Shown here piece after piece: positions 23,622 through 34,440 of a stretch of DNA of 64,000 bases. The stretch's first letter is position 1, and every line of letters starts with the position of its first letter. A program made the translations under genes and the position numbers. The DNA is from Sphagnum compactum. Lineage: Eukaryota; Bryophyta; Sphagnopsida; Sphagnales. The stretch is from positions 3,162,001-3,226,000 of the forward strand of contig OZ234501.1 in assembly GCA_965153455.1 (NCBI GenBank). Direction: 5' to 3'. The notes below the pieces were generated by a model that saw only the letters and a list, made by a program, of their open reading frames with translations, did not search any database and was not told the origin of the DNA.

Positions 23622-24259
23622 AAGAAAGGTCTTCCGTTCGTCATCTCCTCTTGGGATCATGTTTCTGAGTTTGGATTTGATATGTTCGTACGCTGTTATG
23701 AGCGCATGTGGGTCAACTATTATGTTGGTGATCTTTTAAGATTTTTTGTCGGCATTAGGTTTCAGTTTTTGAATCCAATTGGCCACAGTCTTAACTTGGA
23801 CAAGAAAAGCATGATTTTTTTGATTTTCAGTTCTATCCATCACCAAACCAATGAAGTTTCCTTCATAAGTTCTTGTGGTGGTTCTACTAGCCTTTCCCCA
23901 TAGTTAGGCTGCAATTTTCATTGAAAGTTTCCTCTAGGTATTTAACTATTTGTAGGGCCTTGGTTGACCTGTTCGTTGTCGTGGAGTTTGTGTCTTTTCC
24001 AATGCAAGGTTCCCCTTTTCCTTCCTGTGTAGTAGAAGTACTCATGTTGCAGACAGCACATATCCCAAATTCATGTAGGTGTAATCCTGGGTGTCTTCCC
24101 TCTGAAAGTGGGGCGATCATCATCAAGGTTCGTTCTCCTAAACTTCCGATAGTTAATTTCTGACTCACCTGTTTTCAACTCATTTTTAATCAGATAAGGC
24201 AGATTACACGCTGAGGGATCCTACGCAGAGGTTTCCAACTCCAGCGATCACATGTAGAT
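23622..24259. other. Spacer between the two mitochondrial fragments
   Basis: This follows the poly-C run. Frames on both strands (23623-23903 plus, 23887-24168 minus) match no mitochondrial gene I know. It could be mitochondrial intergenic DNA carried in with the genes, or nuclear filler between two separate insertions. The sequence does not decide this. Confidence 0.4.
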
Positions 24260-25440
24260 TTCACCCCGCTCAAACGACTTACAAATAATCCTACGTTAAT
24301 AGCAAGTCGAATTCCACGATAAAAGAGTTCTGTTTCCAAAAAGATTTGTCCATTTGTAATGGAAATAACATTAGTAGGAATATAAGCAGATGCGTCTCCA
24401 GCTTGTGTTTCAATTGCGGGTAATGCAGTCAAGCTACCTGCACCAGTCTGGTCTAACATTTTAGAGGCTTTTTCTAATAAATGAGAATGTAAATAGAACA
24501 CATGTCCTGGGAACGCCTCACAACCTGGTGGTCGACGTTATAATAATGACATTTGACAATATGCCATTGATTGCTTACTTAGGTCATCATACATAATTAA
24601 TGTGTGCATTCCATTCCATTATCTCGAAAATATTTTCCCATAGCACAACTTGAATATGGTGCCAAGAATTGCAGAGGAGCAAGATCTGAAACAGTGGCTG
24701 CTACAATAATGCGATATTTTAAAGCACCCGCTTCTGAAAGAATCTTAACCAATTGTGCCACGGTTGAACGTTTTTGTCTGATTGCTACATACACACAATA
24801 CAAATTTCCACTATTTGAGGTGCCCTATGCGTTGAGTTGCTTTTGGTTTAATATGGTATCAATAATTATAATAGTCTTTCCAGTTTTTCTGTTTCCTATT
24901 ATAAGTTCTCGTTGACCACGACCTATAGGAACTAGGCTATCTATTGCTTTCAATCCTATTTGCATGGGTTCGTGCACAAATTTATGTGCAATAATCCTAG
25001 GGGCTTTAACTTTTACACATCTTCGTTCTATAGCGCTTAAAGCACCTTTTCCATCAACAGGTACTCCTAACGCATCAACCACACAACCTAGCAAGGCTTT
25101 TTCTACAGGAACATCCACAATAGATCCAGTGCGTTTGACAATATTTCCTTTTTTGATGGCGGTATCACTACCAAATATAACAATTCCTAAATTCTCATTT
25201 TCTAAATTTAAAGTCATTCCTTTCACACTGCTAGCAAATTCAACCATTTCCCCAGCTTGAATCTTGTTTAATCCATAAACACGTTCAATTCCATCTCCAA
25301 CTGAAACCACTCAACCGATCTCATCTACTTGCAATTTAGTGTAGTAATTGGTAATTGTTTGTTTTGATAATGTAGATAGTTCTGCTCCAGCCAATGTATT
25401 TCCACTCAATTTGTTTGTAAAGTAATCAAACCTTCTACCA
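24260..25440 (-). pseudogene. atp1: Nuclear copy of mitochondrial atp1 (NUMT), 5' two-thirds
   Basis: atp1 encodes the alpha subunit of the F1 ATP synthase. The minus strand reads from the N-terminus (NKLSG, AGAELSTL, TNYYTKLQVDEIG) through [50 protein letters not shown], an altered P-loop [63 protein letters not shown] and NVGLFVSR, then loses similarity. The full gene is about 510 codons; roughly 340 are covered. Damage includes a TGA in the N-terminal block, a stop near 24820, a stop before RRPPG, and a frameshift near 24600 caused by a 5-base tandem repeat (GGAATGGAATG). It runs opposite to the neighbouring atp6 piece. Confidence 0.9.
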
Positions 25441-25545
25441 ATAAATTAAATAATTCCACAACCTGAACCTTCAAATTGTGTCGAATCTTTCATTGAAGAT
25501 GAGAAATTGGGACGGGGAGGGGGGAGGGGATTACCGAGGGCTTTA

Positions 25546-25745
25546 CCCGATGTAATGACCTGCCAGAAACAGGAGGGGGGCATTATGAAAAACAAAATGC
25601 CCCTCCCAAAAATGGAGAAAACCATGCAAATAGGAAGAGGCATTTTGAAAAATGAAATGTCCTCTGTGCTCTTGGATGAAAAAATATGCTTTATAAGGTT
25701 ACCTCCAGATACACTGCAAAATTTCTGGCAAGTCGTTACGGATTT
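25546..25745. repeat. About 200-bp inverted-repeat element
   Basis: The left end reads TGTAATGACCTGCCAGAAA and the right end, reverse-complemented, CCGTAACGACTTGCCAGAAA; they pair over about 18 bases. Inside are two further self-complementary stretches (GGGGCATTATG against AAAATGCCCC, and GAGGCATTTTG against GAAATGTCCTC), so one strand can fold into a branched hairpin. I see no target duplication, and the family is unknown. It lies just outside the atp1 fragment. Confidence 0.55.
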
Positions 25746-26994
25746 GTAATCATGTTTTTCAAAAATAAAAAACAGGGTTCTGATATATAACCATGGTCTC
25801 AATTAAAAAATGATAATGCACTGTAAAACCACAAGTTCATGGTCACTTCTTTCATGAAAACTGCTGGTTCTTTAACGTTTTTGAAATGCCTGGGCTGGAC
25901 AGTTCTTTGATGCTCAAGAACTGGAATAGGTGGTTCTCTGAATCTGAAATAATTTTAAAAACCAGAACTGATGGTTCTTTGTAGATTCAAATAAGAGCAC
26001 AACACTGGTTTCAACGTTTCGACTTACCTCTTCAACTACTTTAGCAGATCAATAAGAATGCCAAACTAGGAGGTCTATGTAGTTACCTGGCTAACGCCAG
26101 TAAATGAATGCCATGTCAACAAGCAGCTGATGCCACAATGTCTGTGCCAAGGGTGATAACTTCAAACAAGCAGTTCATAGTAATGATTCTGGCATTTATG
26201 TACAGTTTAAAACAAAATCATGAGAAATGATGAAACTGTAGAACATGATTAGGTGATGTGAGTGCAAGATGAATGTGATATTAAAAATAGAGCCTAGAGT
26301 GTACAGCTAAGTCTCCAGCTGTCAATCACACATTGGTTCCAAGTTCAAACCAATATTGTACCCTGTAGTAGTCTCTTCCCTCTGGGCAGAGCCAACAGAC
26401 TTTTCCAATTGTTTTCTTGTGGATCCTACAGTGACCTATCTTGTGCACTTCTTCAGTAAGCTATAGTTGTTAGCCTCCAAGCTGCATGCGTGACACTTGT
26501 GTTGGGCAATGAAGTTGAATGTGGTCGAACAATGGAGCACAACATAGAATCTTCTAGAAGGGTTTTGGTCAATGACCAACATTTAGCATATTCACAAGGT
26601 AAGGGTAGGGATAAATATTTTATCATTTTCCTTCCATTTGTCTTGTGAGTATAAGCAGTTAAAGGTATGGTTAATTGAAATGTGGACACAAGTGTGGCAC
26701 ATTCCAAGTGAGAAAGGTAATTAATTATGCAATTGACCTAGAAACATGAAATTTAAAACAACCTATGGGGAAGATTAACAAAAATAGAATGAAACCAATC
26801 AACACCTTGCTCCTTCAGGAATAAATCCGATGCGATATTTATAGTGATAAATGGTACTAAAAGCTGAAGGGGTTCAAAGTTCATATGGCAAGTTTCGTGT
26901 TCAATGCAATTGCTGTCATGAATAAAATTATAATGCTGAAAGCAAATATATTCAAATAGTTAGTGACCCAAATTCAAATGAATCCATTGCGCCA
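25746..26994. other. Intergenic, nothing recognised
   Basis: Short frames only. A weak repeat of the phrase CTGGTTCTTT/TGATGGTTCTTTG occurs around 25862-25980. No gene, RNA or clear transposon end is visible. Confidence 0.4.
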
Positions 26995-27262
26995 AACTAT
27001 TGAAATGCATTTAAGCTATATAATGATTTGTTGTATACCCTCTTTTTACGTGCTTCAAAACAATTACCCTCCATTGGGTACGGATAAATCTCACATATAT
27101 ATATACTAGGCAGGTAGGATAAAGATAAGGGAAGTCTGAAATATTTGCCAGCCAAAGTAGAGTAAAATGAAAAAAAACACATACAAATTCTATCAACGAG
27201 GTAGGGTAAAACATATACCCTCTTCAACATCTATGGGTATGTCAGGGTGAAAGCGTTACCTG
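26995..27262 (-). repeat. Dispersed hAT-like repeat, copy 2 (inverted relative to 16639-16860)
   Basis: Read on the minus strand it begins with GGACAGGTAACGC and continues with TACCCTACC, CCTACCTGCC, TACCC-ATGGAGGGTAATTG and GTAAAAAGAGGG in the same order as copy 1. Shared residues in one frame (TACCC to KKRV) suggest an ancestral sequence rather than chance. The borders are approximate and no target duplication was found. Confidence 0.45.
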
Positions 27263-27747
27263 TCCAAAATGGGTTTTTATTCTCTAACTATGTGTACAAT
27301 AACTACAACTATTGCAGCAGCTGAAGATTTCCCCTGTTTTTTCAATCCTTTACAATATAGCCTTTGCTCCTGGAGATTCCCATTGAAATGGTCAAATTGT
27401 TCCTACTTAGAAGTACAGTATGTACATAAGAAAAAAGAAAAAGTATGTACATTGTATGAAATCATTATGCAATTTGACAAATTCAATTCTACTCCACCAA
27501 CCAAGCCCTCAGAGTCCAGACCATGCTCTGATTTTCTTCTTTGACTACACAATCGGTTTGGTTGTCTTATAATTTAGGTACTTTTAAACCTAGCAGGTAC
27601 AGGTGGTCATCAGGGGGTTCCACTTTGGTTCACCCAGTTCCACTTGTGATGTGATTCAACAGTGTGGAACATGGGTTATACACGCTCTGGAACAGGCCAT
27701 TGTAGAACCTGTACCATGGAATGATGGTGACTACATCTCACCGTACC

Positions 27748-28692
27748 CAGAGTGAACCAGCACCCCCCAGTGTGCCATGGACAATGGTTAATGAGTGGTC
27801 AGGAAGCAATTTTCTCTTGTTGGGTTCCAATTCCCCACTTAACAGTGGAGGTTAGCTCAGTTCCTTATTTTAATCACTACCTACTAACAACCCAATTCGT
27901 AGATAGTTAGTAAAAACAGCCCCATATAAACCAGTTTTGTGTGGGTATTGATTTTTAAGAGAACTTACGATCCCGGGTATTCTATATTTTATAACTTTGG
28001 TTTCCCTTGAGGGCAAGGTTTTTCATTTTTGAAAAAATTCAGAACTTTCAAGTATGGTTCAATTATTTTTTTCAACTCATGGTGATTATCAATATAGGGT
28101 TTAGGGTTGTCAAAGTGGATACGATATTGGGTACAGTTAGGATCAAGAGAAACACATACACTGGAGAAATCAAAGCACCAGAAAAAATTGTAGCTTGAAC
28201 AAACCAAAATTGGAGCACATACACCAGAGAGATTGACTAAGAAAAATCGAAATTCATAATTTATACACAAAGAAGAAACTTAGACACACAAATTCAAAGT
28301 GATGGGAGAAACCCTGAACCTAATAATACCTGTCTAAAACATCGAAACCCAGGTAGATTTTCAAAGGTTTCCTCCATTGAAAACAAATGAGTAGAAAGTT
28401 TTGAGTTTTACCCCAATTCTACCATGATCGACAGTTCATGGGTCTAGATCAAATTCATGATAACCAAATCCAAAACTGTCAATTTGGACACTAGGATCCG
28501 GGTACCACCACACACCACTGGCATAAACTATATATTTAGTTAGTAATCACCTATTTTCCTACCTATTTGCCTATTTGTAGGACCTACATCTTACAGAATG
28601 GGTTACCAAGCTGAAACCAGATGTTAACCCAGTTGAGGTTCATCCGCAACTGAGTCATAACAGGCATCCAGTGGATGCCGGTTCCCTCCGCA
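27748..28692 (+). mobile_element. MITE with CAGTGAACCAGCACC ends, copy 1, carrying an insertion
   Basis: The left end reads CAGAGTGAACCAGCACC. The body aligns, in opposite orientation, with 30301-30670 through AGTGGTCAGGAA, TTGGGTTCCA, CTACCTACTAACAAC, GGTTACCAA-CTGAAACCA, AACCCAGTTGAGGTTCATCC and GGCATCCAGTGG. The alignment is interrupted here by about 550 bases (roughly 27960-28510) absent from the other copy, so this copy received a later insertion. The right end is decayed. It has no coding capacity. Confidence 0.65.
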
Positions 28693-30300
28693 ACCCAGAT
28701 CAACAGGATCATAGATGGAAAGGGTTCTACTGGGCCCATAAGAACAAAATTTCAAAAGTCAAAAGAAAGAAAATTAAGCTGTTAAATTGAATTTTTGGGG
28801 TCTGTGTTTTTTACATTCATTTGGATGACTTCAATTTCCATGTTGGTTTCTTCCATGATTAAACTGCACTGAAAAGGGGCCTCATGAGCAGTGTGTTTAA
28901 TATCAATTTTATGATATAAAAAATTTGGAGATTTTATTAAAAATTAGCAAAATTAGTTGAAGTCACTAAAGAAAAAACACGCACCTCAAAAATTCCCCAT
29001 TTTTCCTCTGAAACGACAAACTTTGTCTGGAAAAAATCACTGCTCATGAGTTTGAGAAAGAGAATTCCCCCCTTTTCTCAAATTTTTAAAAAAGGGGAAA
29101 AAGTACCCAACAATCAATATTAAATAAGAGGGTGTTGTTCGTACCACGTACCTACCACCTACATTAGTTCTCCTCCCTTTTGTTCAATAATAAGGTCGGA
29201 CGGCAGACTGTTCCCCACGGTTGCGAACCGCGTACTCGAACATTTCCAAAGTTACATTCAAGCCGTTCCCACTGCAGCAGGAAAATCAAGGGCCGGATCG
29301 TGGAATACGTGAAACCAGTTGTGCCGGACAGTACACAGTACAGACTGCTGCTGCCATGGTCGCCAATTATGGCTAAGCCTTCGTCCCAAACGAAAAGTGA
29401 CCTCGTACAACCGGCCTCATTTATGCTCGTAACTCAACCGTTTAATTACCCACGTCCCTCTTTTTTCTTTTTTACAGCAGGTGGAAAATGGTTTTCCCAA
29501 AACCGCTTGCTCTTGGGCTCTATCCTGCAGTGTTTTTTCAAGGAATGTTTTGTGGCAGTTTAAGTGGCGATCCTCCATAGGAAGCTGTAGAAAACGTGGC
29601 GATCATCTTTAGGAAGATTTAGCCAAATCTGGAATTAAACTAGCTAGATATCTTCAGCACAAGGTTTTAATCATCCTTTTAAATATTTTTGGTTACTTTA
29701 CTGGAGCCAAATATAGCCATCTGGCCTTTTTTTCTGACTTCTGCCCAGTAATTTTAATGTCAACATTTTCCCTTTCTAAAACCAAAAATTGGGATTTGTT
29801 GGGGATTTTTTTGTTCTTCTAAGTTCAAATCCACTAAGAGTGGGCATTCCATTTTTCAAAACACCTCTTTCCCTTTTTGTTTTTCCCACTAGACATATAT
29901 GGAAAAAAGAAAAATTGCAGCAATTCTTTCTGTTCAGTAAAGCCCACAGCCTCAAGCTTTACCCTGCACAAAGAAGTCAAGGCCTGGGTAGGACAGGAAG
30001 CTGTTTCCTCAGGTAGGAATTAAAAATCGTGTATATATACAAGGATGGAAATCTATCCACGGTAAGTACAAGGCATGTTGAAACGAATGTAAACACAAGA
30101 GAGGAAAACCACAACAATCAAAACAGTAGTAATGAAGTAGAAATACTGTCAATTTACACCACAAGAGTTCTCCACCATTGATTTACATCACAAGGGAAAA
30201 TGGCAGAACAAAAGGTGGAACCAGCAAATGACAGCCTGTCCCACCTTGGAAAGAGCCTGAAAAGGTGTGTAAATAAGACACCACAACCGGTTTTATAGAC
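28693..30300. other. Intergenic between the two MITE copies
   Basis: A 127-residue plus frame at 29180-29563 is more GC-rich than its surroundings but has no recognisable domain, and I do not call it a gene. The rest is AT-rich with a short TACACCACAAGAG-like repeat near 30150. Confidence 0.4.
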
Positions 30301-30670
30301 CACAGTGAACCAGCACCTACCATCGCATGACCCACTGGATGCCCACTATTATCGAGTTGTGGATGAACCTCAACTGAGTTAATGTTTGGTTTCATGTTGG
30401 TAACCAATTCTATAAGAAATAGGTCTCATCCATAGGTATGTAGGAAAATAGGTAACTACTAGGTAAGTAGATGATTTATACATGTAAAGACTGTTTTTAC
30501 TACCTACCTACTAACAACCTGTTCGTGAGTTGTTAATAGGTAGGTAGAAAAAAACAGTAACTGAGCAAACTGCCATGGTCACCTAGGGAACTGGAACCCA
30601 ACAGAAAACGGTTTCCTGACCACTTACTATTTGTTCTTCATGGTGCACTGGTGGGTGCTGGTTCACTGTG
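30301..30670 (-). mobile_element. MITE with CAGTGAACCAGCACC ends, copy 2, complete
   Basis: Both ends carry the same 18-base inverted repeat, CCACAGTGAACCAGCACC, on the left as written and on the right as its complement (GGTGCTGGTTCACTGTGG). CAGTG-type ends suggest the hAT superfamily, but the flanks do not give a clean 8-bp duplication, so the class is tentative. Length is about 370 bases with no gene. Confidence 0.75.
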
Positions 30671-30672
30671 GC

Positions 30673-31910
30673 CAGTTATATATAGGTGATGAGACACCTA
30701 ATGGCCAATTATATAAGAAGAGAACAACAGTAGACGGTTGCAATGTTTTCTTTTATGGTGATAAGTCGCAGATTGTGATACTAATAAGGGTGATACTAGC
30801 AATATGCCCTTTACTGTTTTTTATTTTTATTTTAAATTTTTTGCCTCAAAACACATATATGTGACCATAGTAGACAAATGATGAGAGATCATTTTGTCAC
30901 ATTGATTGTAGCAAGTGCACCATCATTTTGTGCCATCGTTGTCTCATATCAAAGGTTGTTTGCCTCCATTGCAACACCCATCTTTGTTAGATTAGCCAAA
31001 CTTGCGTTGTTGGATAGGGCCATTTGCCTACAAAATGATTCTTCCAAGTTCCCATCTTCACATCTACTGGGGTAAACATGCCCCCCATTGAACATCACCC
31101 AGTGATCGAACACGCCTTTTGTGCATACCCACGTTGGTGAATGGTCGTAGTCCTTTGTGCAAGCGTCTAAATGAACCCTATGACCGAACGCCCGGACTTG
31201 AAAAAATGTGTTCGATTTTTTTATGAAACATTTTTTTTTTGGTGTGGTTATGAACATGAAAGAAAATAGTTATTTAAAAAAGTACACAATGTTATATGTA
31301 GTATTGTTTGGTTATGGGAGAGGAGCAACACATTGAATATGTAGTCATGTATGGTTATGGGAGAAGACCATCACATTGTAATGCACATATTTGAAAATAA
31401 ATATGGTGGCAATGAACCTTTTAAAGGTAGGTCTAATAGAGAACCAAGATAAATAAAATGCAAATAAAAAAGATAATGTTTGGTTATGGGGGTTTAAGCT
31501 TTCATTAAAGGGCATGAAACTATGCATTAATAAACCTTAAACCCTAACAAGGATACAATGCACAAGGATTAGCAAAGGACATCCTACTTTGGTAGCACAT
31601 TTATTAATCACCAAAGGAAAGTCCCTAAAGATTCCTACTATGCATAAGAACTTTGCTTTCCCTCGAAAAAAAAAGGGACAAATCAAAGTTTGAACTTAAG
31701 CAAGGTTTACATGATCATTCTCTACTTTTAATCTGAGCTCCAATTATGTCTTTTTTATGAGCTAGAGTAGAAAAACAATTTCAACTTTGCTTTAAATTCG
31801 TAGGTCCTAATGGTGTAGTCCTAAAAATGGTAATGGGCTAGTGACAATAAAACATGTAGAAAATGTTTGTCCAAGTTTAAGAGTTTATTTACAACAAATA
31901 CATCTTAAAG
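30673..31910. other. AT-rich, no gene recognised
   Basis: Only short frames occur. A phrase containing GTTTGGTTATGGGAG recurs at about 31307 and 31351, and a related GTTTGGTTATGGGGG at about 31480. I see no RNA gene or protein family. Confidence 0.4.
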
Positions 31911-31911
31911 A

Positions 31912-32324
31912 GAAAGTAGAGCAAGTAGAAGAATAGAAATTAGGTTCAGAAGTAGATCTACAAAAGGTGAAAGTAGAGCAAGTAGAAGAGCAAAAATTAG
32001 GTTCAGAAATAGATCTGCAATAAGTGAAAGTAGGACAAGTAAAAGAACAAAAACTAAGTTTAAAAATAGATCTGCAAAAGGTGAAACTAAAGCAAGTAGA
32101 AGAACAAAAACTAGGTTTACAAGAAGATGTGTAAAAGGTGAAAGTAGAGCAAGTAGAAAAACAAAAACTAGGTTTAAAAGTAGATATGCAAAATGTAAGA
32201 GTAGAGCATGTAGAAAAAGGATCAACAAAAGACATAGAAGTTGAAAATTGTAGACCAAATTTACAATTAAAGGTTCCAAAAATATCTAGATTACCATTGG
32301 ATCCAAAAATCCATAGTTTGTAAT
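31912..32324 (+). pseudogene. Coding-type 57-bp tandem repeat (19-residue unit), unidentified protein
   Basis: The units start at 31912, 31969, 32026, 32083, 32140 and about 32197, exactly 57 bases apart. In the plus frame each unit reads close to KVEQVEEQKLGLEVDLQ. Lys, Glu and Gln alternate with Val and Leu, so the protein would be a charged, coiled-coil or rod-like helix. Three of the units carry a stop codon. After the repeats the frame continues into a non-repeated tail (IEVENCRPNLQLKVPKI) and ends at about 32323. It lies 470 bases before the pogo-like transposase on the same strand. Whether both belonged to one element is unknown. Confidence 0.55.
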
Positions 32325-32789
32325 GTTACATCAAGGAGTTTCAAGAAAACTAAAGATCAACTAAGTCATATCAATCGCTTTTACAATTTCTCCCCACTGC
32401 ATGCAAAACAATAAATGATGATAATTTAAATTGGAATGATTTTGTAGAATTTTATGAGTTACTATTATCTATTATAGCAAACCATGAACATGTTTTAACA
32501 AAGTTTTCAAATTTACTACACTTTCTGGATTCTTGGGTTGTTTATAGGGAAGAGAAGGGTATACCCTTGGTGGGGCCAAAACACACTCCACCAAATTGCT
32601 GGAAGCTAGGCCCAAGACGAGAAAAAAATCATGAATTGCATAGTCCCTCGTAGGAGACGGACCAAAATAATGGATTTGCAAGCCACAGACCCTACATCAA
32701 ACAAAGAGAACCTTTCCCCCGCTCCTAACCCACAAAGAAGAAGATCAACACCACAATTGAATCAAGTGCCTTCAACAACTAAAAGAGGC

Positions 32790-33971
32790 ATGTGAACAGA
32801 TGAAGCATTAAAAATAGCCATGGATGTTGTTGAGAGAGGGACACATTCCTTAAGGAAAGCTAACAAGTCATGGAACATTTCAATGAGTTCCCTTTTTGAC
32901 CATCTAAATGGAAAAATTAGATTCAGAAAGATGGGGCCAAGAGGGGCACTTACAAAAGAAGAGGATTCAACAATGATTGCATGGACATTAGCAATGCAAG
33001 AGTGTGGACTATCCATTAACCTCCAACAAATTGAAATGAAGGTTGCAGAGCTAACATAAACAAGGGTTACACCATTTCGGGATGGAATACCAAGCAACAG
33101 CTGGTGGTTTTAGTTCAAGCGTAGACATCCAGAAGTTAGCATATGATAGGTAGAAAAACTAGAAGTGTGCATAGCACAATGGCTGACACCCAATTCTTGC
33201 AACTATTTCTACACTAACTTACAATCATTATATAACCGACACAAATACAATTCTAATTATATATGGAATTGTGATGAAACAAGGATTCAAACTAGTTGAC
33301 AGTCTAGAGCAAGAATTTTGGCTAGGAAAGGATTTAATGCAATTTATAGCACCATCCCAAAATCTTGAGAATGGTTAACTATAAATTATGCAGTCAATGC
33401 TGCCGGGGGTGTTCTACCTGGTTTTGACATCTTCAGAGGTGAAAGACTAAGGGATGACTACATAACACTATGCAAACCAAGCACTTGTATGGCAATGCAG
33501 AAAAGAGCATGGATGCCTACTTTCTTATTTAAAGAATTTTTATCTTTCTTTAACAAATCAGGTCTAGGTGGAATGTCCCTCAACAACCAACACTTGTTAA
33601 TTCTAAATGGACATGGTAGCCATGTTACCCTAAAAGCAATATAGCACGTGAAAGACTTTGGGTTAGACATGATAACACTCCCATCACACACACATGCATT
33701 ACAACCCCTAAATGTGTATTGTTTCAAACCTTTTAAGACTATGTTAAGAAAAGTTAGGAATGCAACTATGTCTAGAAACAATCACATGGAACCAGAAAAA
33801 ATCACTCTAATTGGATGTGTGGAGGCCTTAGAGCAATCATTTACAAAAAAAAAAATCAGGTCTAAGTTTAGAACTATAAGAATATGGCCTTCAAACCCAA
33901 AGGTAATGGATAACAAGACTAGACCATCAGAGATCTACACTACAGTAAACTTAAACAATGCAAGGAGATGA
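32790..33971 (+). pseudogene. Pogo-like (Tc1/mariner superfamily, DDE_1) transposase, inactivated
   Basis: A single reading frame holds the whole protein, about 390 codons, with no frameshift but at least seven stops after the region of the first methionine at 32820. The N-terminal part (KANKSWNISMSSLFDHLNGK) is a pipsqueak-type helix-turn-helix, followed by a CENP-B-like part (GLSINLQQIEMKVAEL, WWF, FKRRHPEVS). The DDE core follows: NCDET with the first Asp at 33273-33275; LLILNGHGSHVT, where the family has Asp and this copy Asn (33606-33608); and LQPLNVYCFKPFK, where the third acidic residue is also Asn (33711-33713). KFRTIRIWPSNP is the conserved C-terminal block. Such enzymes cut and paste DNA at TA sites. 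This copy cannot do so. I could not find its terminal repeats. Confidence 0.85.
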
Positions 33972-34359
33972 AGAAAGTACACAACAGAGAATGAAGCCAA
34001 AAATAATCCTCAATGGGAAGAGGAATTTGTTGTTACAAATGTTCTCCATATAGCTAAAATAGATCAGCATCCAACATCTGAAGATCCACCTATCTATAGG
34101 CCAGAGAATGACCAATGTTATTATGTAGATATGCCCCAAAGCCCTATAATGATAGAACAACAACCAACATATATTGATGTTGTAAACCTAGATGAAGGCC
34201 ATCAGGCAATGGATACTTAGGAACTACTACAAGAAACTCAATTGCCTCCAAACTTGACCCAAGAATCCATGAAGGTGCATAACCTATGAAAGGCAACAAT
34301 AGAGTAACAACTGAACAATAGATGAAAAAAAAGGTTAGAGTGTTTGAACAGTATTTGAA

Positions 34360-34440
34360 AGAAAAGGTTCAACTGAACAACAACTGAGAGAAAAGGTTCA
34401 ATTGAATAACAACTAAGAGAAAGGGTTTAACTAATAATTA
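34360..34440 (+). repeat. 29-bp tandem repeat, about three units
   Basis: The phrase GAAAAGGTTCAACTGAACAA recurs at 34361, 34390 and (diverged) 34419, each followed by an AACTGAGA or AACTAAGA variant. The spacing is 29 bases, so it is not a coding-type repeat. Confidence 0.65.

Noticed and set aside
24604-25260. Plus-strand frames within the atp1 region
   Set aside because: Shadows of the minus-strand atp1 fragment, which matches conserved ATP synthase blocks.
29180-29563. 127-residue plus frame
   Set aside because: No domain, low-complexity end (poly-Phe), no splice or promoter context; likely chance.
31885-32279. Minus-strand frames of 116 and 124 residues rich in Phe, Ser, Cys and Leu
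   Set aside because: They are the opposite strand of the 57-bp coding repeat; the Lys/Glu/Val pattern of the plus strand is the more protein-like.
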